A stretch of DNA of 64,000 nt from Trichococcus collinsii (GTDB lineage Bacteria > Bacillota > Bacilli > Lactobacillales > Aerococcaceae): contig NZ_FNQH01000008.1 of the NCBI RefSeq assembly GCF_900107505.1, positions 24,654-88,653 on the forward strand, read 5' to 3'. The notes below the pieces were generated by a model. The model saw nothing but the letters and a program-made list of their open reading frames with translations, made no database searches and was not told the DNA's origin. The position numbers were made by a program, and so were the translations under genes. This document shows positions 11,208 to 19,778 of this stretch, piece by piece (the first letter of the stretch is position 1; each line of letters starts with the position of its first letter).

Positions 11208-12359
11208 TCAATAAGTCCTTACAGGCGTGATCAATTGGATAAACGAATTATCGTTATCGTCTTCACGATCTGCAGGTACGACCGTGAATGGGCGTACAGC
11301 CGAAGTGAAATTGACTTGGACATCCTGTTGGCCGAATGTGCGTAGCGCATCCTTCATGTAATCGGGATTGAAGGAAATGATCAGCGGATCGCCACTGGCA
11401 GACTCATAGGCTAAGGATTCTTCCACATTGCCGACTTCAGGGGAGTTTCCTGATAACTCGACTTTGTTTGCGTCAATGGACAATTTGACGACGTTGTTTT
11501 TTCCTTCGTGCGAAAGCAGGGAGGCACGGTCGGTAGCCTGTAGCAGATCATAGGCATTCAGGACGATCTGAGTGCTGGAGCTGGCCGGTATCAATCGGTT
11601 TGTATCCGGGTAGTAGCCTTCCAACAAGCGCGAATAGAAATAAACATTTTCGGCTTTGAAAAGGACCTGGTTCTCCGTGATCATCATTTCGATTGTCGGT
11701 TGGTTCTCAACAATCCGCGAGAGTTCCACCAAGCTTTTTCCGGGAATGATGACATTGTAGGTTTTTTCCAGCTGTGATTCTGGAGCCGCGATCGAGATGA
11801 CGCGCTGGCTCAAACGATGGCTGTCCGTAGCGACTGCTGTCAATTTCCCATTTTGGATGGTCATGTTCACCCCAGTCAAGATCGGACGGCTTTCTTGTGT
11901 CGACGTTGCGATTACTGTATGCTGGATCACTTGTTTGAATAAAGCGGTCGGCAAGGTGATGACCTCATTCGAATCGATGACCGGGAAATTCGGATAGTTG
12001 TTTACATCGATTCCGTTGATGGTGAAAGATGCTTTTGCAGAAGTGATGTTAGTCTGGAAATGATCTTTGACTTCAATCGTGATTTTTTCATCAGCTAATT
12101 TTTTTACGATTTCGCTGAAGAAACGAGCCGGCAGGACAATGCCGCCTTGTGTGTGGATTTCAATCTGGTTATTCTCTTCCGACACAGGGATCAGAGTTTC
12201 GATGGAAATATCCGAATCGCTTCCGCTCAATACGATGCCATTTTCATCAGCACTGATTTTTACCCCTGTCAAAATAGGAATTGTCGTTCTGCTGGAAATA
12301 GCTCTTTGTACGTCAGATAAGTGTTTGATCAAAACCTGACGATTAATGGAAAATTTCAT
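11208..12359 (-). CDS. dnaN: DNA polymerase III beta subunit (sliding clamp)
   Basis: A 383-residue ring-forming clamp that tethers the replicative polymerase to DNA. The protein starts MKFSINRQVLIKHLSDVQRA and ends FIQLITPVRTY, the conserved C-terminal strand, with three clamp folds between. The ATG has GGAGG about 10 nt upstream. The 177-bp gap separating it from dnaA contains the origin unwinding signals. Confidence 0.98.
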   Translation of the reverse strand: MKFSINRQVLIKHLSDVQRAISSRTTIPILTGVKISADENGIVLSGSDSDISIETLIPVSEENNQIEIHTQGGIVLPARFFSEIVKKLADEKITIEVKDHFQTNITSAKASFTINGIDVNNYPNFPVIDSNEVITLPTALFKQVIQHTVIATSTQESRPILTGVNMTIQNGKLTAVATDSHRLSQRVISIAAPESQLEKTYNVIIPGKSLVELSRIVENQPTIEMMITENQVLFKAENVYFYSRLLEGYYPDTNRLIPASSSTQIVLNAYDLLQATDRASLLSHEGKNNVVKLSIDANKVELSGNSPEVGNVEESLAYESASGDPLIISFNPDYMKDALRTFGQQDVQVNFTSAVRPFTVVPADREDDNDNSFIQLITPVRTY

Positions 12360-12536
12360 AATAAGGGACCTCCGATGGTTATTAATATAAATTAAATAAT
12401 ATTAGTAATAGTAGTAGGGCCTGTTCATACTGTGGATAAGTGAAAGAAGCTGACAAAACCAATCGTTTTCCACCTGTGGATAACGTGTTCGTAAATGGCG
12501 TCTTATTTATTGGCTTATCCACAATGCGCGAGAGGA
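12360..12536. other. oriC: oriC unwinding half (dnaA-dnaN gap): DnaA boxes, GC-rich spacer, DnaA-trios
   Basis: Perfect DnaA boxes lie at 12431-12439, 12475-12483 and 12515-12523. Beside the first is GGGCC (12416-12420), then five consecutive trios read on the plus strand as TAG TAA TAG TAG TAG (12403-12417), then an AT-only tract towards dnaN. This order (box, GC-rich, trios, AT-rich) is the basal unwinding arrangement known from Bacillus. Helicase loading probably begins here. Confidence 0.88.
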
Positions 12537-13868
12537 TCATTTTTTCAGACTGTTTTGGATCGTCTCGATTTCGCGTTGCAGAACAGGGTCTTTTTTTACG
12601 ACAAGGGCAATTTTGTCATGGGCATGGATGACGGTCGTGTGATCCTTGCCGCCGAATTCGGAACCGATTTTCGGCAAGGAATTGTCCGTCATCACCCGGG
12701 AAAGGTACATGGCGATTTGTCTTGGCACCACGATTCCCTTGGTGCGCTTCTTGCCTTTCAATTCCTCTACGGTCACATGGTAATATTTCCCGACCGCTTG
12801 CTGGATGGCATAGATGGATAAAGCTTTTGGTTTTTCGGAAGGCATGATGCTCTTCAGTGCGTCCGCTGCCAAACTGGTGGTGATGTCGGTCCCTTGTATC
12901 GCTGAATAGGCTTGAACCCGAACGAGCGCGCCTTCCAGTTCCCTGATGTTGGAATCTATCTGCCCAGCGATGTAGCTGAGGGTGTCATCAGGAATTTCCA
13001 GGCGCTCGCTGTTGGCTTTTTTGCGCAGAATGGCGATGCGTGTTTCCAGATCGGGCGGCGTGATATCAACAGATAAGCCCCAAGCAAAACGGGAGACAAG
13101 CCGTTCCTGTAGTTTAGGTATCTCGTTCGGCAAACGATCGCTCGTCAGCACAATCTGCTTGCGTTCATCGTAAAGCGCATTGAAAGTATGGAAGAATTCT
13201 TCCTGCGTTCCTTCTTTGTCGGCAAAAAATTGAATATCATCGACCATCAATAAGTCTACGCTGCGGTATTCGTTGCGGAATTGCTCCTGCGTTCGATTCT
13301 GGATGGAATTGATGAAATCATTAGCGAATGTTTCGCTGCTGACATATTTTACTCTCGCGGTTGGCCGCAGTTGCAGCATTTGATGGCCGATGGCGTGCAT
13401 CAAATGGGTCTTGCCTAAGCCCACTCCTCCATAGAAGAAGAGCGGGTTGTAGATTGTGCCGGGTTCCTCCGCCACGACGAGGGCGGCAGCATGAGCCATC
13501 TGGTTTCCTTTTCCTATAACAAAGGTGTCAAAGGTATACTTGCTGTTCAGTTGGGCATCCTTGAAGAGACGATTGTTGTTGGTGCGTTTGATGGTCGGTT
13601 TTGCAATATCAGGCATTTCCTCATTCTTGATCATAAAAATGGGAGTCAGTTCTTTGCCGCTGAATTCGTAGATGCCTTCGACAATTCTGCTCATCAAGTT
13701 ATTTTGCCAATAATCTTTATGTAAAGAAGAGGGGACTTCGATGATGATATTCGTGTCAGTCAGTCGGACCGGGACTGCGCTGTCTATCCAAGTATCATAG
13801 CTGACTTTTGACAATGATTCTTGAAATTTTTCTTGCAGATAACGCCATAATGAATAGATGTCATCCAA
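12537..13868 (-). CDS. dnaA: Chromosomal replication initiator DnaA
   Basis: A 443-residue AAA+ initiator. Domain I is N-terminal ([14 protein letters not shown]). The Walker A motif is [15 protein letters not shown] and Walker [10 protein letters not shown]. The C-terminal DNA-binding signature is [16 protein letters not shown] chose the TTG at 13868: the strong AAGGAGG is 8 nt upstream of it, whereas the GTG at 13877 overlaps that sequence. DnaA boxes flank the gene on both sides, consistent with autoregulation. Confidence 0.97.
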   Translation of the reverse strand: MDDIYSLWRYLQEKFQESLSKVSYDTWIDSAVPVRLTDTNIIIEVPSSLHKDYWQNNLMSRIVEGIYEFSGKELTPIFMIKNEEMPDIAKPTIKRTNNNRLFKDAQLNSKYTFDTFVIGKGNQMAHAAALVVAEEPGTIYNPLFFYGGVGLGKTHLMHAIGHQMLQLRPTARVKYVSSETFANDFINSIQNRTQEQFRNEYRSVDLLMVDDIQFFADKEGTQEEFFHTFNALYDERKQIVLTSDRLPNEIPKLQERLVSRFAWGLSVDITPPDLETRIAILRKKANSERLEIPDDTLSYIAGQIDSNIRELEGALVRVQAYSAIQGTDITTSLAADALKSIMPSEKPKALSIYAIQQAVGKYYHVTVEELKGKKRTKGIVVPRQIAMYLSRVMTDNSLPKIGSEFGGKDHTTVIHAHDKIALVVKKDPVLQREIETIQNSLKK

Positions 13869-13877
13869 ATGGGACAC

Positions 13878-14300
13878 CTCCTTTTAGTGAGTCCTTTTTA
13901 TTTTAGCATTATATCAAAAAGTTTTCCACAACTCTTTTCAGCTGTGAATAAAACAATCAACCGGTGCATAAGTAGTTGTCCACAGGCTTAAAGAGGGTGT
14001 GGACAATGTTTGTGGGAGAAGCAGTTGTCCACGGTCCGTTGTGGAATGGGATGTTTTTTAAACGTTGATTGTTACAGCGTTTGATACACTTTTCCACAGT
14101 TTTTCCAGATGGTGTTTCGGCAGAAATGCACAGGTTGTAGGAATGTGGATAAACCGGGTTGAAGGTGTGAGCAATCAAGGAGGCTGCAGGAGTTATCCCG
14201 TGGCATTGTGTATTAAAAAAAAGGTTGTGGATAATTTTATTTTGATGAGAATCCAATTTTTTTCAAGAAAGGTGTTTTATCTTTCGATGATTTGTGCTAT
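13878..14300. other. oriC: oriC upstream half (rpmH-dnaA gap)
   Basis: Perfect DnaA boxes (TGTGGATAA) lie at 14144-14152 and 14226-14234. Near-boxes with the TTTCCACA or TGTCCACA core occur around 13920, 13977, 14000, 14023 and 14088. With the dnaA-dnaN half this makes a bipartite origin like that of Bacillus subtilis. Strand polarity of genes switches across this segment. Confidence 0.85.
13908..13916 (-). promoter_or_regulatory. dnaA promoter (extended -10)
   Basis: On the minus strand TGATATAAT gives a TATAAT -10 with the TGn extension; no good -35 is seen. Near DnaA boxes just upstream (around 13920) suggest repression by DnaA. Confidence 0.65.
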
Positions 14301-14338
14301 TATATCTCAGTGAGTTCAATAAAATGAACCAATTTTAC

Positions 14339-14368
14339 TTGACAGGTCACATTCTGTCTCTTTATAAT
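14339..14368 (+). promoter_or_regulatory. rpmH promoter
   Basis: TTGACA (14339-14344), 18-bp spacer, TATAAT (14363-14368). Both hexamers are consensus. The rpmH start is about 70 nt downstream. Confidence 0.9.
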
Positions 14369-14438
14369 GTTAATGGACTGTCTAAACAGTGAAATATAAC
14401 CTATTTGAAAGATAGTTTATCAGGAGGTGTAAAGATCA

Positions 14439-14573
14439 ATGAAAAGAACATACCAACCTAAAAAACGTCACCGTCAATCCGTTCATGGTTTCCGTAAACG
14501 TATGAGCACAAAAAACGGCCGTAGAGTATTAGCAAGAAGACGCGCTAAAGGCAGAAAAGTTATCTCTGCATAG
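14439..14573 (+). CDS. rpmH: 50S ribosomal protein L34
   Basis: A 44-residue, highly basic protein ([20 protein letters not shown]...), the normal L34 length. AGGAGG is placed 9 nt before the ATG. It is the first gene transcribed rightward from the origin, followed by its own hairpin terminator and then rnpA. Confidence 0.98.
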   Translation: MKRTYQPKKRHRQSVHGFRKRMSTKNGRRVLARRRAKGRKVISA

Positions 14574-14603
14574 ATCACTGACCGTTTCAGTGGTCTTTTT
14601 TTT
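14573..14603 (+). terminator. rpmH terminator
   Basis: GATCACTGA pairs with TCAGTGGTC (one G-T pair) around a 5-nt loop, then nine T. It may be partial, letting some transcription into rnpA, since I see no strong promoter in the gap before rnpA. Confidence 0.9.
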
Positions 14604-14799
14604 TAAGTATTTCGAAAAATGCAAAAATGTCTTTCTTAAATGGAGAGTGTGACAAATGTGTCCAACAGAACCGAGAGCAGAGATGCCTTGGGAGTGGGGT
14701 TCAGATTTGTGATGATAACGGAGAGAGAAATTTTTCTGTTTTTCTCCATTTGGGAGAGATTTTTTTTGCATGTTATGATTGCAGATTTGAGGGAAGAAC

Positions 14800-15144
14800 A
14801 TGAGGAAATCTTTTCGTGTTAAGAAAGAAAAAGAATTTCAGAAAGTATTTCATAATGGTGTGTCCAAAGCGAACCGCCAATTCGTGATCTATGTGCTCGA
14901 TAAAAAGGGGCAATCGCATTTTCGGGTCGGTTTGTCCGTCGGCAAAAAAATCGGTAATGCTGTCGTGCGGAATGCCGTCAAAAGAAAGATTCGCCAGGCA
15001 CTCACGGAATTGAAGGCAGATTTGGTTCAGGACATTGACTTCATCGTTATCGCGCGCAAACCGGTTGCTGAAATGTCGGCTGCGGAAGTCAAGAAAAGTC
15101 TGACCCACGTTCTTAAGCTTTCCAGCCTTTTGAAAAATAAATAA
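14800..15144 (+). CDS. rnpA: Ribonuclease P protein component
   Basis: A 114-residue basic protein that assists the RNase P RNA in trimming tRNA 5' ends. The central RNR-type motif is [12 protein letters not shown] and the N-terminus is [20 protein letters not shown]. It stands between rpmH and yidC as in almost all Firmicutes. A purine-rich GAGGGAAG precedes the ATG. Confidence 0.97.
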   Translation: MRKSFRVKKEKEFQKVFHNGVSKANRQFVIYVLDKKGQSHFRVGLSVGKKIGNAVVRNAVKRKIRQALTELKADLVQDIDFIVIARKPVAEMSAAEVKKSLTHVLKLSSLLKNK

Positions 15145-15175
15145 ACTATATTATTCCTATTAAGGAGGAGTTCTC

Positions 15176-16006
15176 TTGTCAAAGCGTAAGCGATTACTTT
15201 TTACACTCAGCTTATTTGCTGTTATGATGGTTTTGTCAGCGTGTGGAACGGAACCTATTACCTCAGAAAGTGCCGGTTTTTGGGATCGTTATGTTGTCTT
15301 TAATTTCTCCAACATGATCGTTTGGTTGTCCGATCTATTTTTCAGTAATTATGGTCTAGGAATCATTGCTTTTACGATCATTATCCGGGTTATTCTGTTG
15401 CCGCTTAATCATTTCCAAACGAAGAGCACGAAAAAAATGTCGGCTGTTCAACCGCAGATAAAAGCGTTGCAGGCGAAATATGCCTCTAAAGATCGGGAAA
15501 CGCAAGAACATCTGCAGAAGGAAGTTTCCAAGCTATATGCAGATAACGATGTGAATCCTTATATGGGTTGTTTGCCTGTTTTGGTTCAGATGCCCGTATT
15601 GATGGCGTTGTACCAAGCAATCAGCCGGACTGAAATTTTGAAGAGCGGCAGCTTCCTATGGATGAACCTGGGAGAACGCGATCCATTCTTCATTCTTCCG
15701 GTAGTGGCCGCAATACTGACGTATGCCACAAGCAAGCTGACGATGATGTCACAGACGGAAGCGAATTCCGCGACAAAATCGATGACGTACACGATGCCAA
15801 TCATGATTTTGATGATGGGTATCAACTTCCCGAGCGCCTTGTCATTGTACTGGGTAGCAAGTAATGCCTTTTCGGTCGGTCAGACACTGATGCTGAACAA
15901 CCCATACAAGGCCATCCGCGAGCGCGAACAAGCGGAAGCAGAAATAAAAGCGCGCGAAAAAGCATTGAAGAAAGCCCAAAATCCTAAAAAGAAAAAGAAA
16001 AACTAG
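15176..16006 (+). CDS. yidC: Membrane protein insertase YidC (lipoprotein form)
   Basis: A 276-residue Oxa1/YidC insertase. The N-terminus is a lipoprotein signal with lipobox LSAC, cleaved before Cys23. The hydrophobic segments of the core follow, including LGIIAFTIIIRVILLPL and the late segment FPSALSLYWVASN. The C-terminal tail is rich in Lys and Ala, as in ribosome-binding tails. It inserts membrane proteins with or without Sec. The start is TTG with AAGGAGGAG upstream; it lies 31 bp after rnpA. Confidence 0.96.
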   Translation: MSKRKRLLFTLSLFAVMMVLSACGTEPITSESAGFWDRYVVFNFSNMIVWLSDLFFSNYGLGIIAFTIIIRVILLPLNHFQTKSTKKMSAVQPQIKALQAKYASKDRETQEHLQKEVSKLYADNDVNPYMGCLPVLVQMPVLMALYQAISRTEILKSGSFLWMNLGERDPFFILPVVAAILTYATSKLTMMSQTEANSATKSMTYTMPIMILMMGINFPSALSLYWVASNAFSVGQTLMLNNPYKAIREREQAEAEIKAREKALKKAQNPKKKKKN

Positions 16007-16041
16007 TTATACTTTGAAGTAGGAAAGGATGACATTCTATT

Positions 16042-16857
16042 ATGGATAAAGTAATTGCGAAAGATACGACCGTTGATAAAGCGATTCGCAAAGGTCTGAA
16101 TTTGTTGGGCGTAGATAGCCATGAAGCCGATATCGTCGTAATCTCTGAAGGAAAAAAAGGGATTTTTGGATTCGGACAAAAAGAGGCAGTCGTGGAAATC
16201 ACGCGCAAAGAAATCAGGGATTTTGATGAAGCAGGCGATATCCAGTTAGCTGAGATCGAAGAGACAGTCGAAGATATCGTAGAAGATCTTGAAGAGGATT
16301 ATCCGGAAACTGCGGAAAAGATATTGGCTGATCAACCTGAAATCGATAAAGTGATTTTTTCCGATGAGTATGAAGAAGCCGAAGATTATGATGAAGAATC
16401 CGGCCGCGATGAAGCGATTGCCGCAGTGACCGAGTATCTTACTTCGGTAGCTGAAGCATACGGGGCTCCTGCGATCGTGACGGTCGAAGAGAAGAACAAT
16501 ATGCTGATTTTCCAAATGGAAAGCGAAAAGCCAGGGTTATTGATCGGCAAATACGGAAAAATCGTCAATGCTCTGCAGATATTGGCGCAAGCGCTGGTGC
16601 AACGCTATGTGCGTCGCCGCCTGTCCGTAATCGTGAATGTCGGTGACTACCGTGAGCGCAGAGCTGCCGTATTGGAAAGCATCGCCGACCGTACTGCGGA
16701 ACGCGTCATCAAAACGAGACAGCCCGTGTTCCTTGAGCCGCTGCCTGCTTTTGAAAGAAAACAGATCCATGCGCGCTTGAGCCAGAACAAACGCATCAAA
16801 ACCCATTCCGAGGGCAAAGAGCCGCATCGTTATTTGGTTGTTGAGATAGCGGACTAA
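16042..16857 (+). CDS. jag: RNA-binding protein Jag/KhpB
   Basis: A 271-residue protein with an N-terminal Jag_N domain (about 1-52, DKAIRKGLNLLGVDSHEADI). A very acidic linker follows (about 55-125), then a KH domain with the loop IGKYGKIVNALQIL near 175 and a C-terminal R3H domain (RKQIHARLSQNKRIKTHSEG). Family members (KhpB/EloR) bind RNA and affect cell elongation. It is the last gene of the rnpA-yidC-jag group. In many relatives mnmE follows directly; here mnmE is about 23.6 kb away. Confidence 0.95.
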   Translation: MDKVIAKDTTVDKAIRKGLNLLGVDSHEADIVVISEGKKGIFGFGQKEAVVEITRKEIRDFDEAGDIQLAEIEETVEDIVEDLEEDYPETAEKILADQPEIDKVIFSDEYEEAEDYDEESGRDEAIAAVTEYLTSVAEAYGAPAIVTVEEKNNMLIFQMESEKPGLLIGKYGKIVNALQILAQALVQRYVRRRLSVIVNVGDYRERRAAVLESIADRTAERVIKTRQPVFLEPLPAFERKQIHARLSQNKRIKTHSEGKEPHRYLVVEIAD

Positions 16858-16872
16858 TCGAATATCATAAAG

Positions 16873-16914
16873 CCTTCACCAGGGATCAGCTTGATTCCCG
16901 GTGAAGGTTTTTTT
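16873..16914 (+). terminator. jag terminator
   Basis: CCTTCACC...GGGA pairs with TCCC...GGTGAAGG, followed by a run of seven T. Confidence 0.92.
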
Positions 16915-17015
16915 ATTTGGTTCTTTTTTCCTGAGGGTTGCGGGGAAGATGTCGCAAATTATGGGAAGATGGACTAAACTTAAGGAAATACAAGCAGAAA
17001 AGAGGGGAATGGATT

Positions 17016-18023
17016 ATGGAAAAGTTCAAAGCTTTATGGGCCGAAAATATAGATGCGAAAGTGGAGACGACGATCAGAACATTAACAAAAGAGGACTTGC
17101 CTGATGGGGAGGTGCTGATCGAAGTGCACTACTCGAGCGTCAACTACAAGGACGGGCTAGCCGGAAGCAATCCGAAAAGCGGGGTCATCCGCAATTATCC
17201 CATGATTTTGGGGATCGATCTGAGCGGTGTGGTTGCGGAATCGCTTGATCCAGCTTTCCGAGCGGGCGATAAGGTAATCGTGACTGGCTACGGTTTAGGG
17301 GTCAGTCATTTCGGCGGATTTAGCCAATTTGCTCGGGTCCCTGCAGCTTGGGTCGTGCCGTTGCCGGAAGGATTGAGCCTGAGGGAAGCGATGATCATCG
17401 GGACGGCCGGCTACACAGCTGCTGAATCGGTGGATGCCTTGGAGCAACAAGACATCCAGCCGCAAAGCGGTGTGGTTTTGGTGACTGGGGCTTCCGGCGG
17501 TGTCGGCGGCATAGCGATCGCGATGCTGAAGCGTCTTGGGTATAAGGTCGAAGCCGTGTCCCGGAAGAAAGCGGACTGCATGGATTACCTGAAGGGACTC
17601 GGTGCTGAAGCGGTCCTCCATCCCGACGAAGTGGCTCTGGAGAAGAAGCGGCCTTTGGCGCAGCAGCGTTGGGCGGCGGTCATCGATCCGGTCGGTGGCC
17701 CGATGCTGCCTGATTTATTGGCGCAGCTGCATTACGGAGGCTGTCTGGCTTTGAGCGGAAATGCCGGCGGAATCGCATTCGACGCGACCGTGCTGCCTTT
17801 TATCCTGAGGGGTGTCAAGCTTGTGGGGATCGACTCGGTGAGCCATCCTTACGCTGAGCGCATCAAGCTTTGGGGGCGCATGGCAAACGATCTTAAGCCG
17901 GAAAATCTTGATTTGCTGGTCGAACAGGAAATCACGCTGGAAGATTTGCCAGCGGCTTTCGGGAAAATCATGGACGGAAAGATGCATGGGCGTACGTTAG
18001 TGAAAGTGAAAAACGGGATATGA
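17016..18023 (+). CDS. MDR-superfamily NADPH oxidoreductase, YhdH/AcuI type
   Basis: A 335-residue medium-chain reductase. The phrase SSVNYKDGLAGS near residue 40 is typical of the YhdH/AcuI acryloyl-CoA/quinone reductase branch. The cofactor site reads VLVTGASGGVGGIAIAML near residue 150. No zinc-binding cysteine cluster is visible, so it is probably zinc-independent. The ATG at 17016 has AGAGGGG upstream; an earlier frame start at 16938 lacks support. It stands alone between jag and the trehalose genes. The physiological substrate is unknown. Confidence 0.85.
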   Translation: MEKFKALWAENIDAKVETTIRTLTKEDLPDGEVLIEVHYSSVNYKDGLAGSNPKSGVIRNYPMILGIDLSGVVAESLDPAFRAGDKVIVTGYGLGVSHFGGFSQFARVPAAWVVPLPEGLSLREAMIIGTAGYTAAESVDALEQQDIQPQSGVVLVTGASGGVGGIAIAMLKRLGYKVEAVSRKKADCMDYLKGLGAEAVLHPDEVALEKKRPLAQQRWAAVIDPVGGPMLPDLLAQLHYGGCLALSGNAGGIAFDATVLPFILRGVKLVGIDSVSHPYAERIKLWGRMANDLKPENLDLLVEQEITLEDLPAAFGKIMDGKMHGRTLVKVKNGI

Positions 18024-18041
18024 GAGACTCAGTTTAATCAA

Positions 18042-18091
18042 TAAACGGCAAGGAACCGGGGCATCATCCGATTCTTTTGTCGTTTTTTTTA
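18042..18091 (+). terminator. Probable terminator of the MDR reductase gene
   Basis: An imperfect stem (AAACGGCAAGGAA with TTCTTTTGTCGTTT) ends in eight T. Confidence 0.65.
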
Positions 18092-18140
18092 AGGGTGTTG
18101 TCTAGCTTGTTAACGCTTCATAAAATGCGGAAAACAAACG

Positions 18141-18156
18141 ACTTGTATATACAAGT
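18141..18156. promoter_or_regulatory. TreR operator 1
   Basis: ACTTGTATATACAAGT is a perfect 16-bp palindrome upstream of the treP promoter. It matches the TTGTATATACAA type recognised by TreR in Bacillus. A treR-like gene is at 24378-25094. Confidence 0.85.
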
Positions 18157-18171
18157 AAGTATGTTGCATCC

Positions 18172-18209
18172 AGAAAACGTTTGCATTATAAAGTTGTTCG
18201 CGGTAAAAT
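18172..18209 (+). promoter_or_regulatory. treP promoter overlapped by a cre (CcpA) site
   Basis: The -35 is TTGCAT (18181-18186), spacer 17 bp, -10 TAAAAT (18204-18209). The cre-like AGAAAACGTTTGCA (18172-18185) overlaps the -35. This predicts catabolite repression of trehalose uptake in addition to TreR control. Confidence 0.8.
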
Positions 18210-18222
18210 AGAAATGTCAGGA

Positions 18223-18238
18223 ACATGTATATACAAGT
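18223..18238. promoter_or_regulatory. TreR operator 2
   Basis: ACATGTATATACAAGT matches operator 1 except at one half-site base. It lies downstream of the -10, just before the ribosome-binding site, so the two operators bracket the promoter, with starts 82 bp apart. Confidence 0.83.
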
Positions 18239-18253
18239 TTAGGAGGAGAAAAA

Positions 18254-19699
18254 ATGGTAGATTTCAACAAAGATGCAAAAGACTTGCTGGAGTATATCGG
18301 AGGCCCCGATAATATTTCTGCAGTCAGTCACTGTGCCACTCGGATGCGTTTCGTCCTGAATGACCCGGCTGCCGCCAACATCAAGAAGATCGAAGACATA
18401 CCCGCAGTAAAAGGAACCTTCACCCAAGCAGGACAATTTCAGGTCATTATCGGTAATGAAGTGCCACAATTTTATAACGAGTTTGCGAAGGTATCCGGCA
18501 AAGAAGGCGTCTCCAAAGATGAGGCAAAAGCGGCGGCCAAGCAGAATCAGAATGTCGTGCAGCGTGCCATGGCTGTGCTGGCAGAAATCTTTACGCCACT
18601 GATTCCGGCCATCGTAGTAGGGGGGCTTATCCTAGGCTTCCGCAACGTGCTTGAAGGAATCAACTTTGCCAACGGCACAATCGTTTCCAATTCGCAGTTC
18701 TGGACAGGCGTCAATGATTTCCTTTGGCTGATCGGTGAAGCGATTTTCCACTTCTTGCCAGTCGGCATCACTTGGAGCATCACGAAAAAGATGGGCACTA
18801 CGCAAATTCTGGGTATCGTTCTCGGTATCACATTGGTATCACCGCAATTATTGAATGCCTATGGTGTTGCCGGTGCGGAAGAGATCCCATTCTGGGACTT
18901 CGGTGCTTTCACGATCAACAAAATCGGTTATCAAGCACAAGTCATTCCGGCCATGTTGGCTGGTTTCCTCCTGGCATACTTGGAGATCTGGCTACGTAAA
19001 TGGGTTCCACAGTACATTTCGATGATTGTTGTTCCGTTGTTGGCCTTGGTTCCTACTGTCATCGTCGCGCATACTGTATTGGGACCAATCGGTTGGACCA
19101 TCGGACAATGGGTTTCTGAAGTTGTCTATGCGGGATTGACAGGGGACTTCAGATGGTTGTTCGGTCTGTTCTTCGGTACGCTCTATTCGCCGCTCGTCAT
19201 TACGGGGCTTCACCATATGTCCAATGCCATCGACCTGCAGCTAATCGCCGATTTCGGAGGCACGAACCTGTGGCCGATGATTGCCCTTTCAAATATCGCG
19301 CAAGGCTCGGCAGTAATGGCGATCATCTTCCTGCACAGAGGGAATGAGAAAGAGGAACAGGTTTCTATCCCGGCCGCTATTTCCTGTTACTTGGGCGTAA
19401 CTGAGCCGGCTATGTTCGGTATTAACATCAAATACATCTATCCGTTCGTTGCAGCCATGATTGGATCCGGTATCGCCGGTTTGGTGGCTACAACTTTCAA
19501 CGTCATGGCGAACAGTATCGGGGTCGGCGGGATTCCTGGTTTCCTCAGCATCCAGACCGATTCGATGGCGATGTTCTTCGTATGTATGGCCATCGCGATC
19601 GTTGTGCCGTTCCTGTTGACGATTGTGTTTGATAAGAAACAACTTTTCGCTCCCAAAGGGGATATTGAGGATGCACCGGTTATCCAAACGCAAAAGTAA
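18254..19699 (+). CDS. treP: Trehalose-specific PTS enzyme IIBC
   Basis: A 481-residue transporter that imports trehalose and phosphorylates it to trehalose 6-phosphate. The EIIB domain (about 1-90) carries the phosphorylated cysteine in SHCATRMRF (Cys27). The EIIC membrane domain spans about 105-460 with many hydrophobic segments and the conserved VTEPAMFG loop. No EIIA domain is attached, so EIIA must come from another protein. It starts 15 bp after operator 2 with AGGAGG and is followed by treC. Confidence 0.94.
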   Translation: MVDFNKDAKDLLEYIGGPDNISAVSHCATRMRFVLNDPAAANIKKIEDIPAVKGTFTQAGQFQVIIGNEVPQFYNEFAKVSGKEGVSKDEAKAAAKQNQNVVQRAMAVLAEIFTPLIPAIVVGGLILGFRNVLEGINFANGTIVSNSQFWTGVNDFLWLIGEAIFHFLPVGITWSITKKMGTTQILGIVLGITLVSPQLLNAYGVAGAEEIPFWDFGAFTINKIGYQAQVIPAMLAGFLLAYLEIWLRKWVPQYISMIVVPLLALVPTVIVAHTVLGPIGWTIGQWVSEVVYAGLTGDFRWLFGLFFGTLYSPLVITGLHHMSNAIDLQLIADFGGTNLWPMIALSNIAQGSAVMAIIFLHRGNEKEEQVSIPAAISCYLGVTEPAMFGINIKYIYPFVAAMIGSGIAGLVATTFNVMANSIGVGGIPGFLSIQTDSMAMFFVCMAIAIVVPFLLTIVFDKKQLFAPKGDIEDAPVIQTQK

Positions 19700-19778
19700 A
19701 AAATGAATTACTGGAGGCAAAAAGCTGTTAGCGAAGCTTTTTGCCTTCAGTCATAGTGAGAAGACAGGGGGAATTTCA

